Positions 1 through 6,683 of a stretch of 14,259 nt of DNA are shown piece after piece (position 1 is the stretch's first letter; each line of letters opens with the position of its first letter). Made by a program: the position numbers and the translations under genes. This stretch comes from an uncultured Synergistia bacterium (GTDB taxonomy: Bacteria; Eremiobacterota; SpSt-956; JAKJGF01). The notes under the pieces are model-generated. The model did not search any database and was not told the origin of the DNA. It saw only the letters and a program-made list of their open reading frames with translations. The stretch is from contig CALARM010000822.1 of NCBI GenBank assembly GCA_937888925.1, positions 1 through 14,259 of the forward strand, read 5' to 3'.

Positions 1-22
1 AATAAAACCTCCCTTAATTTTT

Positions 23-337
23 CTATAAAATAATTTCATAATAAAGATCTTTCCACTCGGGATTTTTTTCATCAACCAGTTCCATCTTTTCTTTTCTTGA
101 AAGATTTTTTAAATATTTCTTTTTTTTCAGTGCTTCCGTCATGTTTTTTGCTGTTTCGTAATAAACCAGATTATGGATTTTATATCTGTTTATAATTTTC
201 GGGGAAACATCTTTTCTGAAATTATAAATTTTTCCAATCAAATCACCGGTAATTCCCGTATAAGTGAGTCCGTATCTGCCATTTGCCAGTATATAGATAT
301 AACATCTGCCGTTATGCCTTAAAATTTCTTTTTCCAT
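23..337 (-). CDS. GIY-YIG-fold small protein (UPF0213/YhbQ-like), probably catalytically impaired
   Basis: A 104-residue protein, about the usual length for single-domain GIY-YIG proteins. The N-terminal YIYIL (residues 13-17) and the YTGI block (about 26-29) are the two tyrosine motifs. NPEWKDLY near the C-terminus is a strong family signature. Active members have an R-I/V-x-x-H helix and an R-E-K-Q glutamate. Here the matching stretches read DLIGKIYNFRKD and EALKKKKYLK, so Arg is Lys, His is Phe and the metal-binding Glu is Lys. The fold is probably kept but nuclease activity is doubtful; a role in binding DNA is possible. The ATG at 335-337 has a strong AGGAGGT (complement of 351-357), with a rather long 13-base spacer. 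The gene stands alone, divergent from the IS66 element. Family assignment is confident and loss of activity is inferred. Confidence 0.85.
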   Translation of the reverse strand: MEKEILRHNGRCYIYILANGRYGLTYTGITGDLIGKIYNFRKDVSPKIINRYKIHNLVYYETAKNMTEALKKKKYLKNLSRKEKMELVDEKNPEWKDLYYEIIL

Positions 338-420
338 AAGATATTTCTCAACCTCCTGTAAAACGTTGTTTCAAAGTAATTATCCCGATGAATGTTAATA
401 TATTTCATAAATAACAGATA

Positions 421-435
421 TGACCGGAGCGGTCA
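421..435. repeat. Short perfect hairpin/dyad TGACCG-GAG-CGGTCA
   Basis: A 6-bp perfect inverted repeat with a 3-base centre. It is the most GC-rich spot in the gap between the GIY-YIG gene and the IS element. It lies upstream of the GIY-YIG gene (about 85 bases from its start), so it could be an operator or a leader hairpin for it. No clear promoter hexamers were found beside it. The rest of 338-553 shows no gene. Confidence 0.4.
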
Positions 436-442
436 CAACCAA

Positions 443-491
443 ATATGAAAATTAACAGACAGTGAAGCATAAGACTTTATCATTTTCATAT
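443..491. repeat. 10-bp inverted repeat ATATGAAAAT / ATTTTCATAT
   Basis: The left arm is 443-452 and the right arm is 482-491, both perfect, with a 29-base gap. In DNA this AT-rich a pair like this can occur by chance, so its meaning is weak. It sits just before the AT-rich element that the IS66 element interrupts. Confidence 0.25.
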
Positions 492-494
492 AAA

Positions 495-553
495 CCCTCT
501 ATAATAATAAGAGTCAAAATTTTGCAATTTTCCGAAAAATTTTTAAATTTTTT
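495..553. repeat. AT-rich intergenic element, copy 1, left part (interrupted by IS66)
   Basis: It begins CCCTCTATAATAATAAGAG, followed by GTCAAAA, an A/T palindrome (AAAATTTTGCAATTTT) and runs AAAAATTTTTAAATTTTTT. The same order of blocks occurs at 8696-8787. The IS66 element starts at 554, and the element resumes at 2197. Its function is unknown. The phased A and T tracts suggest curved DNA or an UP-element-like promoter region. Confidence 0.6.
546..553. repeat. Target site duplication, left copy (AATTTTTT)
   Basis: Eight bases directly outside the left inverted repeat, identical to 2197-2204. The length matches IS66-family duplications, and comparison with the empty-site copy near 8743-8760 supports a single such tract before insertion. 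The T-rich context leaves a small chance of coincidence. Confidence 0.85.
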
Positions 554-592
554 GTAACTATTCAGGCTATTAAAAATATTATAAAGTGTATA

Positions 593-624
593 TTGACATA
601 GAATACGTATTCCTTTAGTATAAT
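593..624 (+). promoter_or_regulatory. IS66 transposase promoter with long spacer and central palindrome
   Basis: A consensus -35 TTGACA (593-598) and a consensus -10 TATAAT (619-624) are separated by 20 bases. The spacer contains the perfect 12-bp palindrome GAATACGTATTC (601-612). A 19-20 base spacer carrying a dyad is the hallmark of MerR-family-activated promoters, where the regulator twists the DNA. An alternative -10, TAGTAT (616-621), would give a 17-base spacer with a poorer match. The transposase start is 42 bases downstream. Confidence 0.6.
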
Positions 625-665
625 AAAAATAGGCTCAAGTATCTGAAAGAGAAAAATAAAAGGAT

Positions 666-2188
666 ATGGACATAAAAGACTTATCAGAGAAAATCAGAGA
701 AAATCCAGAAGAATTCATAAAAGAATTCTATAAATTGCATTTGATAATAGAAGAGCAATCAAGGCAAATAGAAATTTTACTGGAAGAGAATAAACTTTTA
801 AGAGAAGAGAATAAACTTCTGCGAGAAGAGAATGAAAGCCTGAAGTCTCGAATAAGGATACTGGAGGGCCAGATAAACAAAGACAGCCATAATAGTAGTA
901 AACCTCCATCAAGTGATGGATTCAAGAAAAAGATATACAATAATAGAAAGTCAGGTTCTCGTGTAGTAGGAGGTCAGAAAGGTCATAAAGGAGAGACTCT
1001 AAAACTATCAGAAGCACCGGATAAAGTAGAAATCCATAAAGTGTGTAACTGTAAAGTATGTGGACGTTCTCTCTGAAGAAGAATAAAGTAATAAGATATG
1101 AGAGGCACCAGGTATATGAAGTTCCCGAATTAAAGATAGAAGTAATAGAGCATAAAGGAGAAATAAAGCGGTGTCCTGTATGTGGGATAGAAAACAAAGC
1201 AGAATTTCCTGAAGAAGCAAGAAATATAGTTCAATATGGGAAACAGTTTAAGAGCCTTGCGACATATTTAAAAGAGTATCAATATGTATCCTGTGAACGA
1301 ATGAGTGAATTTTTCAGAGATGTATTATCTCATTCAGTCAGTGAAGCAACATTTAAGAACTTCAATGAGGATTGTTTTAATAGATTAGAAGAATATGAAA
1401 AAGAAGTAAAAGAGTGTCTGAAGTCATCTCCTGTTGTAGGATGTGATAAGACAGGATTTAGCTATAATGGTAAACGCCACTGGCTTCACGTTTCATCTAC
1501 AAAAGACCTGACATATTATTCAGTAGAAGAAAAACGAGGCAAAGAAGGTATGGACCATGCAGGTATATTACCCGGCTTTGCTGGTAAAGCTATACATGAT
1601 TACTGGTCACCATATTTCAAATATGATTGTATACATGCTCTTTGCAATGCCCACCATTTAAGGGAACTAACATATATTTTTGAAGAAGAAAAACAGGAAT
1701 GGGCGAGTAAAATGATAGATTTATTGCTTGATATAAAAGGTTTTATTGATACCACAAAACCGCTCAGAAATTGCCTGGCTACAGAAATTCAATGTAAATT
1801 TGAAAGAAAATATGACGAAATTATAGAAGATGGATTGAAAAATTTTCCAGCTGCTCCTGATGTTTGCTCCAATAAGAGAGGCCGTAAAAAACAAAGTAAA
1901 CCAAAGAACTTACTTGACCGGTTGAAAAAACATAAAAAAGAAGTCCTGGCTTTTATGTATGATTTTCAGGTTCCCTTTGATAATAATCAATCAGAGAGGG
2001 ATCTCAGAATGATGAAACTTAAGCAGAAAATTTCCGGGACATTTCGAAGTGAAAATGGAGCTAAATATTTTGCTCGTATTAGAAGCTATATTTCTACAGT
2101 AAAAAAACATGGATTAAATATTCTTCAATCTATTCAAAATGCTTTTGCAGGTAAGCCTTTTATTCCTGTTATGGCAAGAGGAGCCTGA
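666..2188 (+). pseudogene. IS66-family transposase (TnpC-like), frameshifted in the zinc finger
   Basis: The first segment (666-1076, 136 residues) has a leucine-zipper-like coiled coil with repeated KLLREEN heptads, then the IS66 signature NKDSHNSSKPPSSDG, then the start of the zinc finger (CNCKVCGRSL), and ends at TGA 1074-1076. The second segment (open from about 1058 to 2188) continues in the -1 frame: KKNKVIRYERHQVYEVPEL, the second zinc knuckle CPVCG, then the DDE domain. That domain shows CDKTGFSYNGKRHWLHV (Asp codon at 1445), the HDYW...YDCIHALCNAHHLREL block and NNQSERDLRMMK (Glu). Joined, the product is about 505 residues, normal for the family. The break lies in TTCTCTCTG (1067-1075). 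Removing one CT pair restores the family reading CGRSL-KKNKVIRYE, so a 2-base slippage insertion is the simplest cause. The start ATG 666 follows AGGA with only one base between, a poor spacing. Confidence 0.9.
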
Positions 2189-2196
2189 ATAGTTAC

Positions 2197-2204
2197 AATT
2201 TTTT
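2197..2204. repeat. Target site duplication, right copy (AATTTTTT)
   Basis: Eight bases directly outside the right inverted repeat, identical to 546-553. Confidence 0.85.
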
Positions 2205-2240
2205 TATAATTCATGAATTTATCTTTCAAAAATCTCATAG
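2197..2240. repeat. AT-rich intergenic element, copy 1, right part
   Basis: This resumes the element after the IS: a T-run, then TTCATGAATTTATCTT, then CAAAAA. The same blocks occur at 8746-8786. Joining 495-553 to 2205-2240 recreates a continuous element. It lies about 90 bases before the start of the nuclease-like gene at 2329. Confidence 0.6.
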
Positions 2241-2267
2241 TGCAACAGAGTCACTCATTTAAAAACA

Positions 2268-2296
2268 TAGACATACATATGTACCTGTGATAAAAT
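2268..2296 (+). promoter_or_regulatory. Sigma-70-type promoter for the 2329 gene
   Basis: The -35 is TAGACA (2268-2273) and the -10 is TAAAAT (2291-2296), with an exact 17-base spacer. The spacer starts with the perfect 10-bp palindrome TACATATGTA (2274-2283), which could be an operator. It is 33 bases upstream of the start codon. The hexamers are good but not perfect, and function is inferred. Confidence 0.5.
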
Positions 2297-2328
2297 TAAA
2301 GTAGAAATATTCTTAAGGAGCTTATATT

Positions 2329-3267
2329 TTGAGAAAGCCAGGCGAAAAGAAAAAAGAAGAACCATATCAGAAATATGACAGGGCTTTTCAGGCTCTGTTT
2401 GAAGAATTCAGGGAAGATATTGGCATAGAATCTAAAAAAGATTATCAACTGGATGAAAAGTGGCAGTATAGAAGGCCTAACACAATCATTATTTTAGAGG
2501 AAAATTTTGATTATAGTAAATTATCAAACAAAACATTTCCATGTCTTAAAGAGTGGAATGTTATAGAATTCAAAAGCTGTGAGGAACATTTAAGTGTAGA
2601 AGATATACCAAAATACATAGCAAACGGTAATCTCATTGCAAGGCAGATGTTATTACATAGAAAAGGAACAGGATTAAAATCAATAAAAAATCACGTAACA
2701 CTTATAATGGTTTCTTCTAACAGTGTATCGGAAGATATAATATCAGATTTTGAACAATCGACTTTCAGAAAAGGGTTTTATATTTTTACAGGAATTAATT
2801 ATTTTCCTGTCTATCTGGTAGTAATTCAGGAGCTTGATGTGATAAAACCAAATTATCCTTTTTTGTTGCTTGGTAATACAGAAAAACAGCAGGAATTATG
2901 GAAACAATTAATAGAGGACATAAAAAAAGAAGTAAACGCAAAAGATATTGAAAAATTATGGAAATATATAGTTTTTTCTGTAAAAAGAAATATATTCAGT
3001 ATAAAGGAGGAAGAACTTATGAAGAAATTAAAAGAACTTTCTGAAGATAATGAGAGTATTAACCGTTTTTTTGACAGTGAATTTCTAAAAAAAATACTTG
3101 GCAAGAAAGATGATGAGAGTATAAAAAGTCTTTTTGATGATAAATTTATTGAAAAAATTCTCCATAATAAAGGTGAAGATTTTACTACTAATATTTTTAT
3201 GAAGATGCTTCACGAAAGTGAAGCATTTAGAAAGAGAATAATTGAAGAACTTAAAAAAATAGAATAA
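2329..3267 (+). CDS. PD-(D/E)XK-like (Rpn/transposase-nuclease-like) protein of unknown function
   Basis: A 312-residue protein. The start is TTG 2329, supported by AAGGAG (2315-2320) eight bases upstream. The N-terminal KYDRAFQALFEEF (about residues 15-27) resembles the opening helix of Rpn-like nuclease families. EWNVIEFKS (75-83) looks like the E-x-K strand of the PD-(D/E)XK fold. The preceding acidic position seems to be Asn in RRPNTIIIL (48-56), so activity is uncertain. The C-terminal third is charged and helical, with two diverged copies of a roughly 22-residue unit (ESINRFFDSEFLKKILGKKD and ESIKSLFDDKFIEKILHNKG), probably a multimerisation or partner-binding tail. It has its own promoter and is convergent with the lipoprotein operon. 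No signal peptide or membrane segment is seen, so it is probably cytoplasmic. I do not recognise an exact family. Confidence 0.6.
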   Translation: MRKPGEKKKEEPYQKYDRAFQALFEEFREDIGIESKKDYQLDEKWQYRRPNTIIILEENFDYSKLSNKTFPCLKEWNVIEFKSCEEHLSVEDIPKYIANGNLIARQMLLHRKGTGLKSIKNHVTLIMVSSNSVSEDIISDFEQSTFRKGFYIFTGINYFPVYLVVIQELDVIKPNYPFLLLGNTEKQQELWKQLIEDIKKEVNAKDIEKLWKYIVFSVKRNIFSIKEEELMKKLKELSEDNESINRFFDSEFLKKILGKKDDESIKSLFDDKFIEKILHNKGEDFTTNIFMKMLHESEAFRKRIIEELKKIE

Positions 3268-3306
3268 TTTCAGTAAAAAGGAAGATAAAAGCAGAACTAA
3301 AAAATG

Positions 3307-3408
3307 ACCGGGATTAATGGAATTGGAAAGGATTACCGGGAAAATAAGGCCTTACAAATCCCGGTAATCCCTTAATCCTGCATATCCCGGTTCAGACGGT
3401 TATCTGAA
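3307..3408. terminator. Nested inverted repeat between convergent genes (probable bidirectional terminator)
   Basis: The core is a perfect 12-bp stem, GGATTACCGGGA (3330-3341) with TCCCGGTAATCC (3359-3370). The 17-base loop itself contains the palindrome TAAGGCCTTA (3345-3354). An outer pair, ACCGGGAT (3307-3314) with ATCCCGGT (3384-3391), brackets it. A further hairpin, TTCAGA-CGGTTA-TCTGAA (3391-3408), abuts the stop codon of the minus-strand gene. There is no U-tract on either side, so intrinsic termination is not certain. A REP-like repeated element is an alternative. Confidence 0.55.
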
Positions 3409-6400
3409 TCACGGAGAAGGGGCAAAGACCTGGATGCGATCATTATTACTATCAACTACATATACATTACCTGATGAGTCTACTATAATACCTGTAGGTG
3501 AATAAAATTGTCCATCACTATTGCCATTACTTCCCCATTTTGTTATAAATACACCAGATGAAGTAAACTTCTGTATATGTTCAGAAGTTTCAGATATATA
3601 AACATTGCCAAAATAGTCTGCCACATAAACATTGTCAGCAGTGTCTAATGTTATTCCTTTAGGATATTTGAACTGTCCGTCATTAGTCCCAGAACTTCCC
3701 CATTTGGTTATAAATACTCCTGATGAAGTAAACTTCTGAATTCGATAGTTACCACTGTCTGAAACATAAACATTTCCAGAAGTATCTACTGTTATTCCAG
3801 TTGGATCAAAAAACTGTCCATCATTACTTCCATAACTTCCCCAATTAGTTATAAATACCCCTGATGAGGTAAACTTCTGAATACGATCGTTATCAATGTC
3901 TGTAACATAAATATTTCCGGAAGAGTCCACAGCTATTCCATACGGGAGACCACTTCCCCATTTAGTTATAAATACTCCTGATGAAGTAAACTTCTGAATA
4001 CGACCATTAGAATAATCAGAGACATAAACGGTACCAAAAGAATCTATTGCTATTCCAGTTGGATCATGAAATTGCCCATCATCCATTCCATGACTACCCC
4101 ATTTAGTTATAAATACTCCTGATGAAGTAAACTTCTGAATACGATTATTGAAACAATCAGAAACATAAACATTACCAGAAGAATCCTGTGTCAAAAAGTA
4201 TGGATCATCAAATTTGCCATCAGTGTTACTATTTCCATAGATACTCCATTTAGTAATGAAAGAACCTGATGAAGTAAATTTCTGGATTCGTTCGTTAAAA
4301 TTATCTACTACATAAACATTGCCGGAAAAGTCTACTGTTATTCCATCTCGTCCATCAAACTGTCCATCATTTTTTCCATAACTGCCCCATTTAGTTATAA
4401 ATACTCCCGATGAAGTGAATTTCTGGATTCGATTAGAATAGGCATCTGTAACATAAACATTGTCGGACATATCTATTGCTATTCCAATAGACTCAAGAAA
4501 CTCCCCGTCATTACTTCCATAAATTCCTCCCCATTTAGTTATAAATACTCCTGATGAAGTAAACTTCTGAATACGATCGTTACTACTATCTGCTACATAA
4601 ACATTATCTGAAGTATCTACTGTTATTCCTTCCGGGCCATGAAACTGTCCATCCCCATTTCCTCCACTGCCCCATTTAGTTATAAATACTCCTGATGAAG
4701 TAAACTTCTGAATACGATTATTGGAATGATCAGAAACATAAACATTACCGGAAGAATCTATTGCTATTCCAGTTAGCCCATAAAATTGCCCATCTCCGTG
4801 TCCTCCACTGCCCCATTTAGTTATAAATACTCCTGATGAAGTAAACTTCTGGATTCGAGCATTATTTCCCTCAGTCACATAAACATTATCAAAATTATCT
4901 AATGTTATTCCTTTTAACATATCAAACTGTCCGTCACCAGTTCCAAAAGTTCCCCATTCTGTTATAAAGCCTCCAGATGAATTATATTTCTGAATTCGAT
5001 GATTGTCTAAATCTGATACATATATATTCCCTGAAGAATCTGTAGCAAGACGACGTGTACTATATAATGCATAATGACTTCCCCACTTCCTCAAAAAACT
5101 ATAACCATTACCAGGGTTACCACCATCTCCCTTTACAATACGAAAACCAATACTTGCTCCTTTTTCATCAGGATTTCCTCCGAGAGGCACATAATGAGTT
5201 CCATAGACACGTGCGGCAGACCGGCAGTAATAACCATATTCATCTGCCCAGCTACCTCCACGCTTAACCCTGTAAATTCCACTATTTGGCCCGGCAGGAT
5301 CTGTAATAGCCCCAGCACCATAATCTCCTCCCCAGTCATTACACCATTCATCTACATTTCCACTCATATCATAAAGTCCGAAAGTATTTGGCAACTTTTG
5401 CCCTGCTATCTGATGGTTATTACCATTTCCAGTATCACTGTTTACAAAATACCAGCAGTAAGATCCATCCACAGTATTACCCCAGTAATAATCAGTTGTT
5501 GAGCCAGCCCGGCAGGCATACTCCCACTCTGCTTCTGTAGGGAGGCGATAACCATTTTTTGTTCTCCATACTGACGGATCATTTCCTCGGTTATCTTTTG
5601 GCCCGTAACATGGCGTCAAACTGTTCTGTTCACTAAGCCAGTTGCAATAAGCCACTGTTCCATACCAGGATACATATACTGCAGGATGATTTTCATAACC
5701 TGATTTGACTGTAAATGTACCCGCACCTGGTCCTCCTGTTATACCACAAAAAATATCGTCTTTTATATCCATCCAGGTAGTTCCTCCTTCAGTCTGATTA
5801 CCCTGAGAATTTAAGAAGGCACAGAACTCTGTATTTGTTACTTCATATTTCCCCATAGAGAAAGAACTTACAGTAACAGAATGAATCGGCTGTTCTATGG
5901 AATGAGTGTTACTACCCATCTGGAAAGTTCCCCCGGCAATTGCAACCATTCCAGGTACAACTGTAGGTGTGGGTGCTATCCCTGTGGTTACAGTTCCGGC
6001 CTTCCCCGTCTTCGTGCACTTATAAGTAAAAGTTCCTTCACTATCAAATTTCCTCGACCATTCGGCACCTGGAGCGATGTCGCCGGAATTAAAAGAAGAG
6101 TTATCGGCTACCACATTATGGACGACAGAATCATTATTTTTCCAGAAAAGGGTGTCCCCTTTTGATACTGGAATAGTCTGCGGGAAAAAGCCTGTATCAA
6201 GTATGGATACTCCAAGATGAACACTGACTTTAACAGTTTCTTTCTTTTTTATGGTCACATTTGTTATTCTGTGTGATAGAACATTTCCTCCTGTAGCCAT
6301 ACCGGTGAATTCAAACTGATTTTCTCCTGAAGGAAGGGCAGAAATTTTCTTTGTCGTTGTCCCTTTATAAATTATCTCTTCCCTGGTGCCTTTAATCCAT

Positions 6401-6633
6401 TTTCCCGTTATGGAAATCACTATCTGAACCACATCGGGATGTATTACCTGAGCAGTTACTTCTTTTCCTTCATCAGGCCAGTCCACATTGATTTCTGCAT
6501 CTCCTGTGTCTTCTGACTGATTTATAGAGGGAGTTATACTTGAAGTTCCCTCACCTCCGCAGCCTGATATGAAGAAGATGAAAGAGGAAATTATGAGAAT
6601 TAATATGAGAGAATAAATTAAAGTTTTAGACAT
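3409..6633 (-). CDS. Lipoprotein with cupredoxin-like, SUMF1/FGE-like and 12 NHL repeats
   Basis: A 1074-residue predicted lipoprotein. A hydrophobic signal ends in the lipobox ISGC (Cys25). Residues about 45-140 look like an Ig-like beta domain. Residues about 142-217 match plastocyanin-like cupredoxins (FFPQTIPVSKGDTLFWKNN, His172, Cys206), but the second His and the Met of the C-T-x-H-P-x-M loop are missing (CTKTGKA), so copper binding is doubtful. After a PTPTVVPG linker, residues about 228-502 form a SUMF1/formylglycine-generating-type domain (GGTFQMGS, GYRLPTEAEWEYACRAG, GNVDEWCNDW, RGGSW, GFRIVKGD). It has only Cys470 near the active-site loop, so it is probably a non-enzymatic binding domain. 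Residues about 510-1074 hold 12 NHL repeats (RIQKFTSSGVFITKWGS), likely two six-bladed propellers. The gene lies two bases after the stop of the peptidase gene, whose end supplies AGGAGG, so the two are translationally coupled. Probable role: extracytoplasmic binding scaffold. Confidence 0.9.
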   Translation of the reverse strand: MSKTLIYSLILILIISSFIFFISGCGGEGTSSITPSINQSEDTGDAEINVDWPDEGKEVTAQVIHPDVVQIVISITGKWIKGTREEIIYKGTTTKKISALPSGENQFEFTGMATGGNVLSHRITNVTIKKKETVKVSVHLGVSILDTGFFPQTIPVSKGDTLFWKNNDSVVHNVVADNSSFNSGDIAPGAEWSRKFDSEGTFTYKCTKTGKAGTVTTGIAPTPTVVPGMVAIAGGTFQMGSNTHSIEQPIHSVTVSSFSMGKYEVTNTEFCAFLNSQGNQTEGGTTWMDIKDDIFCGITGGPGAGTFTVKSGYENHPAVYVSWYGTVAYCNWLSEQNSLTPCYGPKDNRGNDPSVWRTKNGYRLPTEAEWEYACRAGSTTDYYWGNTVDGSYCWYFVNSDTGNGNNHQIAGQKLPNTFGLYDMSGNVDEWCNDWGGDYGAGAITDPAGPNSGIYRVKRGGSWADEYGYYCRSAARVYGTHYVPLGGNPDEKGASIGFRIVKGDGGNPGNGYSFLRKWGSHYALYSTRRLATDSSGNIYVSDLDNHRIQKYNSSGGFITEWGTFGTGDGQFDMLKGITLDNFDNVYVTEGNNARIQKFTSSGVFITKWGSGGHGDGQFYGLTGIAIDSSGNVYVSDHSNNRIQKFTSSGVFITKWGSGGNGDGQFHGPEGITVDTSDNVYVADSSNDRIQKFTSSGVFITKWGGIYGSNDGEFLESIGIAIDMSDNVYVTDAYSNRIQKFTSSGVFITKWGSYGKNDGQFDGRDGITVDFSGNVYVVDNFNERIQKFTSSGSFITKWSIYGNSNTDGKFDDPYFLTQDSSGNVYVSDCFNNRIQKFTSSGVFITKWGSHGMDDGQFHDPTGIAIDSFGTVYVSDYSNGRIQKFTSSGVFITKWGSGLPYGIAVDSSGNIYVTDIDNDRIQKFTSSGVFITNWGSYGSNDGQFFDPTGITVDTSGNVYVSDSGNYRIQKFTSSGVFITKWGSSGTNDGQFKYPKGITLDTADNVYVADYFGNVYISETSEHIQKFTSSGVFITKWGSNGNSDGQFYSPTGIIVDSSGNVYVVDSNNDRIQVFAPSP
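3534..5090 (-). repeat. Near-identical 141-bp coding repeats (NHL propeller)
   Basis: Block starts at 4529, 4670 and 4811 are exactly 141 bases (47 residues) apart, and the block encoding RIQKFTSSGVFITKWGS is nearly identical in DNA across most repeats. The 3839-3956 interval is only 117 bases: one repeat has lost 8 residues (24 bases) including the D-G-Q-F segment. The repeat near 3600 is irregular, with EHIQKF in place of RIQKF. The first (about 4952) and last units are more diverged. High DNA identity suggests recent duplication or gene conversion. Confidence 0.9.
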
Positions 6634-6683
6634 TGTTATTTCCCTCCTTTTCTGTCTACTGTTACATCTGCATCGCCTGTGTC
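6494..6683 (-). repeat. Direct repeat spanning the junction of the two lipoprotein genes
   Basis: TCTGCATCTCCTGTGTC at 6494-6510 and TCTGCATCGCCTGTGTC at 6667-6683 match at 16 of 17 bases. They encode the same peptide in the same frame: DTGDAE near the N-terminus of the propeller protein, and DTGDAD near the C-terminus of the peptidase. The similarity continues weakly in protein (x-V-x-V-D). Confidence 0.7.

Larger units (their letters stand above)
554..2196 (+). mobile_element. IS66-family insertion sequence (transposase-only type), 1643 bp
   Basis: The ends are 15-bp perfect inverted repeats (GTAACTATTCAGGCT at 554-568 and its complement at 2182-2196). They begin with GTAA, as IS66-family ends do. 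They are flanked by the 8-bp direct repeat AATTTTTT (546-553 and 2197-2204), the target duplication size of this family. Only one transposase gene is present, with no tnpA or tnpB accessory genes, which resembles the ISBst12-type subgroup. The right inverted repeat overlaps the transposase stop codon. Intact ends and target duplication point to a fairly recent insertion. The transposase is frameshifted, so the copy is probably not autonomous, although a related intact transposase could still act on its ends. Confidence 0.95.

Noticed and set aside
443..491. AT-only 10-bp inverted repeat as a defined operator
   Set aside because: The base composition makes such a match plausible by chance, and no promoter is seen around it; kept only as a low-confidence repeat.
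666..2188. Programmed ribosomal frameshift producing the IS66 transposase
   Set aside because: There is no canonical slippery heptamer or downstream structure visible, and most IS66 transposases are single-frame; a CT insertion explains the break exactly.
3534..5090. Regularly spaced near-identical blocks resembling a repeat array such as CRISPR
   Set aside because: The 141-bp period is in frame and encodes NHL repeats in a continuous 1074-codon gene; the unit is far longer than a CRISPR repeat and has no variable spacers.
5055..5502. Plus-strand open frames across the FGE-like region
   Set aside because: They are antisense to a well-supported gene, lack ribosome sites and have no recognisable protein features.
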